A stretch of DNA of 64,000 nt from Corella eumyota (taxonomy: Eukaryota > Chordata > Ascidiacea > Phlebobranchia > Corellidae). The stretch is taken from contig OY720101.1 in NCBI GenBank assembly GCA_963082875.1, positions 2,976,001 to 3,040,000 of the forward strand, given 5' to 3'. Positions within the stretch are counted from its first letter, which is position 1. The number at the start of each line of letters is the position of its first letter. Of the stretch, positions 48,754 to 60,976 are shown piece after piece. The notes beneath the pieces were generated by a model, which saw only the letters and a program-made list of their open reading frames with translations, was not told the origin of the DNA and did no database searches. The position numbers and the translations under genes are program-made.

Positions 48754-51700
48754 TCAACAAAAAATACCATTTTCTCCCAAATCGATAAGATCAACATTTT
48801 CCTCCATTGAAGTATCCAGCTCAGCCAACCATTTTTCATCTCCATTATCATTCATCAAATCAAAACTAAAATCCATTTCATTTTTTAAATCATCTTTTGC
48901 ATTAATTTTATTTTCATTTTGTTTAGTTGTTGTTGGCGATGGAGTTGGTGAATTTGATTGACTTGTAGAACTACTTAGGATAGTGGACACAGCCGGACTA
49001 ATACTATCACGAGTTGAATTTTCGGAGCTAATAGAAATGTTAGCAGATTTACTAATAGAATTGATAGGGCTACTAGATCCAGAAGTGGTGATTAAATCAG
49101 TAGGACTAATAGAGTTAGCAGGTGTTGTATTAGAATGTATAGGCACAAATGAATTTTCTGGACTTATTAGTTCATCATCTGATTGGTTTATATTACTGCT
49201 AGTAATTTTATTTAAAACAGTTAAATTATTAGAGGGAGAATGAGATCTACTTGAATGGCTAGACTCATTTGGGGAAATGTTATATTCATGGCCAACATAT
49301 TGATCCGAAACATCGCCTAAATCATTGTTTGAATCTACCATTTGTTTACAATTAGCTGATGGATTCAAATTTTTTGATTTGTTCAAAATTAAAGCATTTT
49401 CTTCAGTAGAATTTTTAAGTTTTGAAGAATTTTTTGATGGTGTAAAATTTTCAGTTGTATTTTCTATGTACATTGATTTACTTGGTGTTGACATAGAATT
49501 TTCTAATTTTTCAAGAAACATAGAATTTTCAGTTGAAGTTAAGTTAATTTCACCAAAGAATGAAGAATTATTTTCTGTATTTTCAATATTTTGTTTCCCA
49601 TTAACAAAGGTTAATTGAACTGCAGGACTTCTTGCTAGTTTGTCTTTGCTAACAAAAGCAGAACCATCTAAAATTAAAATGTTTTATTAAAAAGCTTAAA
49701 GGGGTAAAATTTTGCTAATTTGGTGATGTTATATAAACTAGATATTTAATTTAAAAAACACATTCTTATACCTAGTTGTGAAAAATGATCATGTTCGTAT
49801 ACACCAAATGTAGAGTTATCATCCATTACTTCATTTACAATCTAAAAATAATCAAATAAATATTTTAAAATTCAATAGGCTATATTGTTTATAACCTATG
49901 TAATTAATAATCACATTTACCCTAATAAGTTCACACTGTTGCCTCTTACTTAAGAGCACTATGACATTTAAACAGTAAGAATCGAACGAAGCTAAGTTTT
50001 AACCATTACCCCATAGCAACATTAGAAACAATATTTCTTTTAAAACATGTTCTTACCATATCCATTAATTTGTTTTCGCTTCGTGGTATAATTTCTGTTA
50101 AAACAAACACAGTATTTTTGTTAGTATTTAGTACATAAATTACTAACCACAAATAATAATTTTATTTTAATAAATTTACAAAAAACATTTTAAATTGACT
50201 AACCTTTTGCAGGTGACATTATAAGGTCTGTTGGTTTTTGTAATTCAAATCTATTAGAAAAATCAAGTTTTAAATACCCCGCAAAAAAACGTATTTCTAA
50301 ATAAATTTTATATAATTTTATAATACAAACTTGAACTAGAATCTATAAATGTTACTCACCTATTTTGAGTTAAAATTCCTTGTTTTACATTTTTCCTTTT
50401 CACAGAGTTACTTGATTTTTTCTTACAACTACTTTGTTTCTTAACTTTTACACCACTCCTAGTAGTTTTAGTTTTAATATTTTCCTTATTTTCAATCATG
50501 GTGTCCTCAGGATTATATAAGGTATTCAAGGAGATTGTAGGAAAGGGTTTTGCTGGTTTTGGTTTAATCTTATATGCAACAATTTCTTGAAGAAAATCAC
50601 TTTCTTCTAAAAAAACAGAAATATAATTTATTACAACTCTTTAAGTCTTGTCTAAAAGAATTTTATTCATTGATGTAATAAATTAACTTAATATTTTTAA
50701 CGTTTTTTGTATTTATTTATCCTCGATATGAAAAGGCTGGCAACTTTATGGTCTAAACTTAGAGTAACATTTGTTACTCTGACCTAGACCTGAGTTAGTT
50801 TAAGATATTGTTGTTTAATAATTAACAAATAAATTTATTTAAAATTTAAACCTGTTTCTGGTAGGAGAAAATTGTTTTCGAATTGACCATCAAGGCGAAA
50901 TGGTTGAGTTTTGGTAGGTTGAGAAGAATTCAGTTTGTAAAATATTTTATCTGGAATTTTAATTTCCCCTTCTAACAAAAAAAAAAATAATTAAAGTTTG
51001 TATATACAATTTTTTTAAACAAAATTAAAAACCCCCATAAATTAAAACCAATTAAAACAAATTATTGCAAAATATGTTAATAATTACTAAATTCACAGCT
51101 TTTACAAAAAGTTACTATAAAAACACTTTGTTCAATTAAAATAAATTTTATTACAAAATCTTACTCGATTCAACATATAAGTTGTCTAATAATGTTTCAT
51201 ATTTATTTTTACTTGATTTCAGTTCTTCATAATCAACAGTTAATTTACGACTAAAAGTAAATGTAAATATATCTAAGTTAACATTTCTCCTGTTGGTATA
51301 TACTCAATAAAATCATTAAAAATTATATGCAGAATAAAAAAATTATTTATATAATAAAAATCACAATATTTAATTCAAAAACTAAGGGACTAGATTTAAC
51401 TTACCTAATATCAAATAGTTTCGTTTTATTATTTTGTTGAACTCTGAGTAATGTTTGTACAAAATGTAATTGCTTTTCAAAGTTTGGCAGTGGAACTAAT
51501 ATAAAAAATAATTTGGTCATGATTATTATACAATAAACATAAAAATAAACAGTTTTATTTATATATACACACCTGAATAAATTTTTTCCAATAATATCTT
51601 CAAAGATAAATTCCATAAAAACATCAAACTTGAAAGATTAACTTTTTGATCCTGATATAAAGATGTCCCCACATTCTGTAACATCGAACAAAAATTGTAA

Positions 51701-53672
51701 AAACAAACTCAAAAAATAAAATTATTATATTTAATTATACAAGTTTTAATATCATTAAAACAGACCTGATAAATTTCTTCTTGGCATTTTTCCACTAATA
51801 AATTAGGTACAGTTGGTTCAATATTACTTCCACCAAGACATAAAACATTTTCGCTAGTTCTTGTTATAAGATGGTGGACAACATCACTCTAAAATGTTAA
51901 CAAAAAAATGAAATGTAAAATAAGAAATTAACTTTTTCTGTGATTTTCCTACATTCTGTGACATTTCTTGATTAGTTTCATCCAACTTTCTCCACATTTC
52001 TTGTAAATTTCTTATTTCTTTTTGTTTAGCAGCGATCATTTTACTAAAAAATTTACATTAAAATGTTGAGACTTTAGGACTAGGAAAAAAACAACAAATT
52101 GGTTTAACACATTAAAAAAAGATCATTAAAAGTAAGTTTATACCTTTCATTAGTTAATCCAGATGCAACAAGTTCTTTCTTAGCTTTTAAAGCAATTTTA
52201 TTTCTTTTTTGTAAGGAATGAAATTCAGCTGTAAGTTCTCTAAAAAAAATATACAATTAAGGCATATTACATTAAAAAAATTAAAAAAAAAACAGAATGT
52301 AAAAATGTAAATAAAATTAAAATGCTATTTTAAAGGACACTCTTACTTCTTAATAGTTTTTAAATAATTTTAAATAAAAATTAAATATTTTTTTCTTACT
52401 TTGACAGTTTCAATAATTTTTGGTCAGTTTGTTTAATTGTTTTCATACTTAAAATTAATTCCTTGTAATCATTTAAACTTAAAACCTCCATGAATTTAAC
52501 CTGAGCTTGGTTTATATGTTTATTAAACTTAATCCCCAATGGTGCTTTCCCTGAGATATGTTTATCTAAAAACAAAAAAATATGGTTTTAGTTTTTTTTT
52601 TTTTAATTTTTGAAATGTTATTTTTATAAACATACAAAACGGTAAACATATATATAATTATAATAAGTAAAGTACGCACATCTACCATCTTATTTATAAA
52701 TTACATTAACCACATAAAATTAAATATGTTACCTATATATTTAAATAAAACAAAACTTGATAATGAGTTAAGTACTCTGATTAATTCTTCACCACACGGA
52801 GACAGGAGAAGAGTAGATTTTATTTTGGGAATATTATGAGCTGGATTTATCTAAAAATCGCAAAAATAACATTTAAAAAAAGTGTTTACAGTATTAAAAA
52901 ATCTGATTTTCATGCTTGTTTTTTTTTAAATTCGTTAATAAATAATTTAATTATTTGTTATATAAAATTTATATTTTTAATTTATGTCACGTAAAATCTA
53001 ATAAATCTTACATCAGATAGTTCACGAAGCCAAGTGTAAGCATGTTTACGAAATTCCGATATTTGTTTTTTATCAGATGCAGGATAACAGGACCTTCAAA
53101 ATTATTCAAAAAGCATAGTGAAAAAGCAAGTATATAAAATAGTTTTAAAACTAATATTTGGTCTATTAAAATGATTAAAAAAAATAAAGCAATTTACATT
53201 ACTACTTTTATATACATTATGTCTAAATTAATGTTTTTTTAAATTGAATACAAAGTATTAATCTTACTTGAACAAATGGTTGGTTTTTGCTAAGTTAATT
53301 TTTTGAAACAAGTAATGAATAACAACGATGAATCCATTATTGTTTGGTTTGTCAAACATACTTAAATTTAATTCACATTTTCTAAAAAAGAAAAGTTATG
53401 TAATTCCAAACAGTAAAATAGTAAGATTAAAAGTTAATACAGAATAACATTAAACATAGTAATTAGGGGCCTATTTTTTTAAATTAATCAGGATACAATT
53501 AAATTTTATATATATACAAAAATATTTATATATATACAAAAATATTTTTTATAAATTTTATTAAACTATGTCATATTGCAAACATATTATCTTACCTATA
53601 AGACTTTTCTTCTGCATTAAAACCCAACAAAATTAAATTTGAGATAAAAATCTGTTTGGTTTTAGCATCCAT
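48754..53672 (-). CDS. HAUS6: HAUS augmin-like complex subunit 6, 17 exons (860 aa)
   Basis: Augmin subunit that recruits gamma-tubulin to spindle microtubules for branching nucleation. Exons on the minus strand: 53596-53672, 53268-53381, 53012-53093, 52733-52850, 52400-52565, 52144-52239, 51953-52043, 51766-51888, 51573-51675, 51405-51495, 51165-51250, 50852-50971, 50360-50606, 50204-50250, 50057-50094, 49772-49841, 48754-49667; 2583 bases. The N-terminus matches the HAUS6 domain: LGFNAEEK, SMFDKPNNNGF, HYLFQKIN, SEFRKHAYTWLRELSD. Lys/Glu-rich coiled-coil segments lie at about 185-250. The C-terminal third is Ser/Asn/Thr-rich and disordered with many S/T-P sites, as expected for the phosphorylated tail of HAUS6 that binds NEDD1 in vertebrates. 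Introns are short; two hold degenerate SINE pieces. Assignment rests on the N-terminal alignment; the tail is not alignable. Confidence 0.88.
49920..50030 (-). repeat. Degenerate SINE head in HAUS6 intron 15
   Basis: Resembles the tRNA-like head of the SINE copies: CTTAAGAGCACTATGACATT, then AATCGAAC and ACCATTACCCCATAGCAAC, corresponding to CTCAAGAGCGCTACAGCATG and the box region of 48398-48691, with many mutations. Confidence 0.5.
50708..50815 (-). repeat. Degenerate SINE tail in HAUS6 intron 12
   Basis: Matches the poly(A)-proximal body of the SINE: TATCCTCGATATG, a gap, ACTTAGAGTAACATTTGTTACTC, ACCTAGACCTGAGTTAG. The head is missing. It is older and more mutated than the two full copies. 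Confidence 0.6.
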
Positions 53673-54182
53673 ATTTGAATATCAATTTTATATCAAAAAT
53701 AACTTATTAAAATATTTCTAAATAGAAAGAAATTGTGCTACATTGCATAAATGAAAAAAATAAAAATTTTTATGAACTTCAGTTTGTACAATTCTTGAAT
53801 TAATATTCTAAACTTAAATGTTTGCTTTATGATTACTCGATATAAGTATATTACATATAAGTATACTACAGATATAAGTATACTACAGTTTAATATAACA
53901 GCAGTGATAAGTTACAGCAAAAAAATTTGAATATTTTGGCGTAAATTTGAATTGATTATGATTAAAAATTGTTTTCCACAAATGAAAAAATAGATTGGAC
54001 AAAAGAAAATGTATTGGCTATTTTATAATCTATGAATGGCAGTTCAAATATTAAAAAAAAATTATTAACAGTAAACATGTATGTAGAAAATTTTTTTTGT
54101 TAATTTAACATTTTTGCTTGTAAGTTCCGAGCAATGCTTTTTTACAAACTTCACATTTTTGTTGTAAAATATTTTATGTTTT
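53673..54182. other. Gap between UBA2 stop and HAUS6 start
   Basis: About 510 bp, AT-rich, with TATAAGTATA repeats near 53840-53890. It should hold the HAUS6 promoter and the UBA2 3' UTR; nothing else is identified. Confidence 0.5.
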
Positions 54183-56138
54183 TTACTCGATCATTACAAC
54201 GTCAGAGTCAATCACTTTATCCCCATCTTCTAAACATGACATCCTTCTTCGCTTCGAAGAATTACTTTTACTCCCTTTTATGACATCATCAGATATGATG
54301 ACATCACTTGCTATGACATCATTATCTTGGGCTTCATTTGAACCTTTCCGTTTTCTAGGCTCCCGTTCTGATTCTTCGACAATTTCCACCACATCATCGT
54401 CGCTATTGTTTTTTGATTGTGACTCAGCATTTTTAGCACCATCTTGGGTTGGTTTATCCTCTTTTGGTGAAATTATTCCTGATTTACCAACAATGCAAAA
54501 TATTTCGTCATTTTCAAAACTTTCTCCTTGGATTAGATTTAAAATGAGATCGTAGTTTTGTAAAAAGTCGTCAGCTCTTAATCGACTCCCGTGAATAACC
54601 TGGAACTCACTTAAAGTTTTTCCCAAAAACTCGAGATCTGGATTCTCATCCTCACTCGAGATTAAGACAGTTCCTTTTCCATCTAAGATTTCAACATCCG
54701 GAGCCAGCATCCCGAGAGCGGACTTTAAAACTTTGTCTCTAAGATCCAGTAAAGTCATCGACTCCATCTTTAACTCAATGGTTATTTCAGGTTTTTCGGC
54801 GCAAACATAACAACCTGGTTTAGGTGGGTCTAAACTACATGGCACTAATAGTTTTTTAGTTGGGTTCGCCATTTTACAGACAAACACCATTTTGCATTCC
54901 TCCATTTTCTTGCGGACAACGCACAATGCTTGCATTACAATTAGACCTGCTACAATGGCATTTGTGGTGGCAATAGCGGGTATAATATTTCCTGCCATTG
55001 ATTTAATCTGAAATCGACTTTTCTCTGTGATTCCGAAAATGTTTGCGCGAATATTGGCCGCAGCACAAGTAAAATTCATCGCAGAGTTATCATCCTTGTC
55101 CCAAGTTAAAATCCCGTCCCCAGTATTTACTCTTTCCTTAAGCTCAGAAATACTTTTATCAAAAAGTTGAGCATTCTCTTGCAAGGATAACACTTGTTGT
55201 ATATCTTTTAGGATGCAATCTTTGCTGTTCTCAAAAGATTCTTCCCACTTTACTGGAGTTGGTGCTCTTCTTTTTTGCCAAAGTTTATCCATCGACAACA
55301 AATATTTAATATCTGTGTCGAAAAGTTTAGTAAATATTTTCGATAAATTGTAATCGCATTCACTAGCCCATTGTCTCGTGCTTGTTCTTTGTATATTGCC
55401 AGCAGCTGTTTCATCTTTCGAATTTTGATCCGATTTCTGATCTTCGTTGGAGTTTTTAAAATTTTGTTCTGTAGAGCTGTTTTCTTTTGCTTCCGGATCA
55501 GCAGTGTCCGGAGAAACATCCTGATCTGCATCTTCTTCTCCAAATAGTTGATTAAACAAGTATTTTGCCCACACAATACAATGGATAAGTTCCGATGGAG
55601 TGTTTCTTATCGTGCACCCCGGAAAAGATTTTTGTTTTGGGGCAGGGGTGCACTCGTAACACTCAGTCAACCCCTTTTTGATAACGGTAACTTGACCCAA
55701 GTAGCCAGCAGAACCGCTTTCAATTAAAGGAACATCAGCAGCTAAACACATTCTGTTTACATGATTTCTGGCTTTGGTGTTATCCAATGCATTTAAAACG
55801 AGGTCAAATTTCTTAAAAAATTGCATGTTATATTCAGGGTTAAAAATTGTGTCATGTCGAGCGTTAATTTTGGCGCTCGGACAAAGTCTTAATACACTTT
55901 CTTTAGCAACCCTTGCTTTAGACATACCAACATGTTTCTTTTGGAATAAAAATTGTCGATTTAAGTTGCTAACATCAATGGTATCAAGATCAATAACTTC
56001 TACGTCCCGGAATCCTGTTAGAACGAGATCTTTTAACAATTCGCAGCCAATTCCACCAGCACCAACAACAAATAATTTTGCTGAGGCAACAAGTTTAAAA
56101 ATGTCTTCATGCAAAGGTTGATTTTTATTAAACGACAT
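54183..56138 (-). CDS. UBA2: SUMO-activating enzyme subunit 2 (SAE2/UBA2), intronless, 651 aa
   Basis: Catalytic subunit of the SUMO E1, which adenylates SUMO and carries it as a thioester before transfer to UBC9; nuclear. One open frame spans the whole protein (human 640 aa). Residues seen: nucleotide loop GAGGIG (26-31), DLDTIDVSNLNRQFLF (51-66), zinc-ligand pair CYEC (160-163), catalytic Cys 175 in PGCTIRNTP, IHCIVWAKYLFNQLFGE, SMAGNIIPAIATTNAIVAGL, second zinc pair CYVC, a ubiquitin-fold domain (ILDGKGTVLISS, SRLRADDFLQNY) and an acidic tail with basic nuclear-localisation clusters (PRKRK and SSKRRRM). An inserted Asn/Asp/Lys-rich stretch follows the catalytic-domain start, as in vertebrates. 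Lack of introns in a gene with many introns in vertebrates suggests either intron loss or a retrocopy that became the functional gene. It is head-to-head with the CCDC9 homologue. Confidence 0.97.
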   Translation of the reverse strand: MSFNKNQPLHEDIFKLVASAKLFVVGAGGIGCELLKDLVLTGFRDVEVIDLDTIDVSNLNRQFLFQKKHVGMSKARVAKESVLRLCPSAKINARHDTIFNPEYNMQFFKKFDLVLNALDNTKARNHVNRMCLAADVPLIESGSAGYLGQVTVIKKGLTECYECTPAPKQKSFPGCTIRNTPSELIHCIVWAKYLFNQLFGEEDADQDVSPDTADPEAKENSSTEQNFKNSNEDQKSDQNSKDETAAGNIQRTSTRQWASECDYNLSKIFTKLFDTDIKYLLSMDKLWQKRRAPTPVKWEESFENSKDCILKDIQQVLSLQENAQLFDKSISELKERVNTGDGILTWDKDDNSAMNFTCAAANIRANIFGITEKSRFQIKSMAGNIIPAIATTNAIVAGLIVMQALCVVRKKMEECKMVFVCKMANPTKKLLVPCSLDPPKPGCYVCAEKPEITIELKMESMTLLDLRDKVLKSALGMLAPDVEILDGKGTVLISSEDENPDLEFLGKTLSEFQVIHGSRLRADDFLQNYDLILNLIQGESFENDEIFCIVGKSGIISPKEDKPTQDGAKNAESQSKNNSDDDVVEIVEESEREPRKRKGSNEAQDNDVIASDVIISDDVIKGSKSNSSKRRRMSCLEDGDKVIDSDVVMIE

Positions 56139-56740
56139 CTTAACCTATCCTTTTTTCAGTTTTTGGTTTTAAAAAAAGATTGGTCAACGTCTATTAAAAA
56201 GTAATTCTAAAATTATTTTTAGAAGCCTACAATTTACACATGTATGTTAAACCATAAATAATACCGTTAATTTTGTACCAAAAGTTCACATAAAAACTAA
56301 ATTATTTACGTTTATAAAATTAATTTAGAAGTTATATTATTTTCCTGAAATTTTGAACTTTCTTTTCTCATAAACTTTAAACCAAACGCGCGAGTTCAAA
56401 AACCGGCGACATCATTTTTAGGAGACCGAACAAAATAATTATTTATTAAAGAACTATTATATACGTCTAAATAAGTTACGGATTACTTGTATTTTAATCA
56501 AATACAATTGTAAATATGTTTTTATAATATTAATATAATATCTAAAAGAATGTGAATTAAGTAATTAGCTAAATTAAAATTACTACCGGGTTCCAGCAGA
56601 ACCGGAATTTTTTTCTTGTTACGGGAAAACCCAACGTCAGCTGTCAATCATTATTTCACAAGAACGAAAAAGGTTTTAGGTTTATTGGCTTGCTTATTGT
56701 TGACAATTGTTGGTGTTGTAACTTGGTTAAATAAACAAAA
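56139..56740. promoter_or_regulatory. Shared upstream region of UBA2 and CCDC9 (divergent promoter)
   Basis: A 602-bp interval between two divergent start codons, so it must contain both promoters. No TATA box suits either gene. A more GC-rich patch at about 56383-56425 includes AAACGCGCGAG and ACCGGCGAC; a second at 56585-56600 has CCGGGTTCCAGCAGAACCGG. These are the likeliest core elements, by inference. Confidence 0.5.
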
Positions 56741-59700
56741 ATGGATGATACTGCACGCGAAGATGCAATCAATTTAAAAATTAAACGTTTACGCGAAAAA
56801 AATGAGCAACTTGAAGCAAGGCATCTTTTAGTAGAGGAAGACAAAAAGTAATTTGTTAGTTTCTGTTATTTGTATATATTTAAAATTTTTCTTGTTTAAA
56901 ACAGCTTTTAAATATTTACAGGCGTGCAGAAGCTGCTGAACGTAAGCTTAAAAGTAGTTCAGGTTCATCTCACCGTCATCAAAGAAAGGTATCTTAACTG
57001 ACTTTTAAATTTTATATAATTTAAAAAAACTGACATAAATTTTAATTAAAACAAATTACCAATTACGTTAAGGATGATTCTCATCGTGCACATATGGACG
57101 AACCAATTGAACCAGTTGAAGAACCACGTCAACACCATCCAAGGAGAAATGAGGATACCAAAAGACCAAGAGACACCAAATATGAATCAAGGTCATACCA
57201 TCAATCTGAGCACACCGATAGGCAACAAGACTCAAGGTCATCTCAACATGATAGACGACAGAATCAACAGAATAGATCAGATCGTAATCAACAGTACGAC
57301 AATCAACAACAGCACGACAATCGACAACAGAATCAACAGCATGATAATCGACAACAAAATCAACACTACGACAATCGGCAACAACACCAAAATGATAGAC
57401 GACGAAATCAAGAAAATGATGGCTATCAACAAGATCGTCGACAACAAAATGTATCACGACAACAACAACAGCGTTACAACAGAGATCCAAGGTTTCACGA
57501 TCATGATAACAGAGGGACTCAGCATGAAAAAGTGATGGTAAGAGAGCAACAGAGGAGAGAAAATATCGAAAAAATGGATGCTCAAATGAGTGGAAAACTA
57601 CAAGTAAGTATTTTAAAATTTATTCAAATTACATCCCAGGCTAAATATATTTTTTAAATTTAACCCTTTTTATTTAAAGAGAGGGGATAATGATTGGCAA
57701 GAACCGAGGGGCATGTTACATGACCCCCGAAGGCAGGGTGAGGGGAATGTTCAACGTCGACCACCACCCAGAAATGTGCAATATAACCCAAGGGATAACA
57801 GGCCAAGACACAACAACCAGGTTTTAACATAACTTCACCCCAAACAAGAAAATCTTAAATTTGCATTTTTAACAATTCTTTGAAAAAAATTTTTCTAGTA
57901 TCGAGAAGGGCCTCGCAGCAAGATGGAGATGTCAGTTGAGATGACAGGAAGAGAGAGAAGAGATCATGAGAAGTGGAAGAAACAGCAGGAGGAAGCTGAT
58001 CAATACCGCAACCAGAGAGCGCAGCAGCAAGGAGAATGGAGGAGAGAGTGGGATACTGAAAAGAAGTAATTTAATTAACAAATATTTATTTTCTTGTAAA
58101 AGAGATAACATTAATGATATGTATTTTACACCACCCATTTAATATACTTGTACATTAATCTCTGTTTAATATAATTTAAATATCTTTTGTCTTCCGAGTT
58201 GTCGAAATTGTCACCAAAACCTGCTAAGTTTATCACCTAAATTATTGAAAAAAAATTGTTTGTTTTTGTCGCTATAGAAACCAAGAAGAACCAGAAGAGC
58301 AAAGGGCCAGGGGTCAAAATAGAGGTCAACAGGGTTATGGTAGAAGGCAAAATCATGCCAATCAAAGACATGAATATAATAGGTAAGGTTTCATAAAAAA
58401 TTTGTTAAAAAAATCCATATTTTAATTTTTTATAAAATGTTTTTTTAGTGAGCAACAACTTGATAGGAGAGATGGAGGAAATAGAAATGAAAGAAGGCAG
58501 CCCAACAATGAAAAAAAAGGGTATACAATTTTCAGCAAACTAAATTAAATGGTTAGCAGCGTTTATGTACGTTTTTTTAAGTCTAATGTTTTGTATATAT
58601 TTACAGAGATCATGATACAGAAAGAACTGATAAAAAAGAAACTCCAAAGTCGACCAAAGAAAATGAAGAATGGCCGACTTTGCAGGGTTAGCACATTTTG
58701 TAGAACACTATTTCTTAAACCAATTTTAAATATTTGTATCTGTAATTGTAAATATTTGTTTTGTTTGTGTGTAGAGGGTGACAATTCTGCACCTATAAAA
58801 GAGAAAAAGAGAAAACCAAAGGGAGAGAAACAAGAAAAAAAGAAAGTGGATCCTAATTCCAAACAACAAGTCACTAACAACCCCTTAAATACAGAAAGGT
58901 GAACTTAAACATAAAAGAAAAGATTAAAAAAGAGTACTGGTATTCCTTTGCTAGTCTTATCAAATTTAACAAAACGTTAAACTTTTAGTGAAAACGCAGC
59001 AAACGAACCCCAAGCAACAGAAAAACCCCACAAACAAAGAGGGGACTTTCCACAGCGAGGTCGGGGCAGAGGACGAGGCAGGGGTAAAGGTCGTGGAAGA
59101 GGAGGTCAAAGGCAGAAGATTGATCTCACAGTTGATGAAGAAGCAAAACCGGGAAAAGTTGAAGATGACCAGACTGAAAATGGTCATGTTAAAACAGAAA
59201 GGCAATCATCTCTTATTAGTTCTTTAAAAACTTCTGAGAGTTTTGTTCCAGTTGAAGACTGGGCTACTGAGGTGGAGATGTGTAGCCCTTCTTATGAATC
59301 AAAAAAGGCTGAAAATAAACCTTTCGAGGATAATAAAGATGGTGAGAAAGTACCAGATAAACCAGGCAACAAAGATGACAAGCAACAAGATATTGACGAA
59401 AAGGAACCGAAAGTGAGTGGTAAAACCACTGAACCAGAGCAACATAATGATGTTAATAAAGAACCAAAATCTGAAGAGGAACAAACCAATAAACCATTTG
59501 AGAGTAAAGTTGAACCAACAACAGTTGATCAAGAACCAGTTGGAGAAAGTAAAACACCAGATAATGTTAACCAAGTAAAAGATGGTGAGCCAGATACATC
59601 TGATGAATTTGAAGACCCGAGTACCAGTGAAAAACAATTAACACCTGATAAGATTGACCAGTTAAAAGATGGTGAGCCTGATACATCTGGTGAATTTGAA

Positions 59701-60591
59701 GACTCGAGTACCAGTGAAAAACCATTAACACCAGAGAAGAAAACACCAGATAAAATTGACCAGTTAAAAGATGGTGAGCCAAATACATCTGGCAAATTTG
59801 AAGACCTGAGTACTAGTGAAAAACCATTAACACCAGAAAAGAAAACACCAGATAAGATTGACCAGATGAAAGATGGTGAGCCAGACACATCTGGTGAATT
59901 TGAAGACCCAAGTACCAATGAAAAACCATTAATACCAGAAGAGAAAACACGAGATAATGGTTCAGATGGTGAACAATTTGAAGATGCATCTGACAAAATC
60001 CACCAGCAAAAAGAACCAGAACCTGAAAAAGAGAATGATGTTGTTACAACCATGGATCCTAAAGACAATGAAATTAACAATGAGGATAACACTGAAATTC
60101 AGGCACAAACTAATGACGATGCAGATCCAGAAATACAAGAAAATGAAAACAATGAAAATACAGAAGAGAACAGTCATGTAGAGGAAAAAGTAATTGCCGA
60201 TAACATGGAAAACAACGAGAAAAAAGATGATGTTGAAAATGCCAAAGATCAAGTTGAAAATGCTACTATCAATGAGGAAAATGATGAAAAAAGTGCTGAA
60301 AATGAAAACAACAATGCTGAAAGTAGTGAAAACACTAAAAAAGATGCTAATGACATTGTAGAAAATGCTGAAACCAATAAAGAAACAGAAAGCACGGAAA
60401 ATGATTCAAAAATAGAAGAGGAAAAAGAAATGTAAGTGATAGAAATAAATATTCATTGTTTGACCTCTAAAACTTACTTGTTTTGTTGTAGTATCCCTGT
60501 ACTTCCCATTCCTGCAATGGTTCATAGTGAAGAAATAGTGAATAAAATAACAGATACGGCAATCATGTATCATCATAATAATAATAATTAG
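56741..60591 (+). CDS. CCDC9: CCDC9-family protein with RG-rich and acidic repeat regions (978 aa)
   Basis: Exons: 56741-56847, 56922-56988, 57073-57603, 57680-57820, 57899-58065, 58278-58382, 58449-58520, 58607-58686, 58775-58898, 58989-60431, 60492-60591; 2937 bases. CCDC9 in vertebrates is an exon-junction-complex-associated protein. The coiled-coil N-terminus (LKIKRLREKNEQLEARH) matches CCDC9 (KRIEALRRKNEALIRRY). Further family blocks are REQQRRENIEKMDAQM; EMTGRERRDHEKWKKQQEEA with WRREWDTEKK; the EEWPTLQ motif; an RG-rich stretch (RGRGRGRGRGKGRGRGG) typical of RNA-binding proteins; and VPVEDWATEVEM, matching the CCDC9 C-terminal DWGEEVEL. Between them are a Gln/Asn/His/Arg-rich exon 3 and a long acidic tail with four imperfect repeats. 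It is about twice the length of human CCDC9, the excess lying in low-complexity tails. It converges on TTC6. Confidence 0.9.
59560..59950 (+). repeat. Four in-frame acidic repeats in CCDC9 exon 10
   Basis: A roughly 84-108 bp unit encodes variants of KDGEPDTSGEFEDPSTSEKP followed by LTPEKKTPDKIDQ, four times in succession with point differences. Recent tandem duplication inside a disordered acidic tail is the simplest reading. Confidence 0.85.
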
Positions 60592-60976
60592 AGTTAAGTA
60601 TGTAAGAAATGCTTGAATTATGTATGTACTTCAGTTTTGAAAACACTTTAATTTTAATCATGTTTGAAAGCTAAGTTTAGTAAAGGTTTTATGTTAGTTT
60701 GCCTGCTTTTTACTTGCGTTTTTTAGAGCATTAAAAATGCATTTAATTCTTAATTGTGTGACAACTAATTTTAAGCAAATCATCATTTTTTTATTTTTTT
60801 GCACGAAAATAACTTTTGCTTTTCAATGCTTTTCAACACAATTTATCTTTTTTAAACCTTAAAAAATGAAATAAATAAATTTGCCAAAATCAAAATGCTT
60901 TATTTTATCACAGTGTATAAGTTACTATTAAAAAAAACGGGTTAGTATAAAGATATAAAAAATTCTACTTAAATTA
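60592..60976. other. Convergent 3' gap between CCDC9 and TTC6
   Basis: 385 bp between two facing stop codons, holding both 3' ends. AATAAA-type signals are present for the plus strand (60870-60878 region). Nothing else is seen. Confidence 0.5.

Noticed and set aside
57068-57490. Long antisense and alternative-frame ORFs over CCDC9 exon 3
   Set aside because: Gln/Asn/His/Arg-rich codons leave other frames open; the chosen frame joins exons 2 and 4 in phase and matches CCDC9 motifs.
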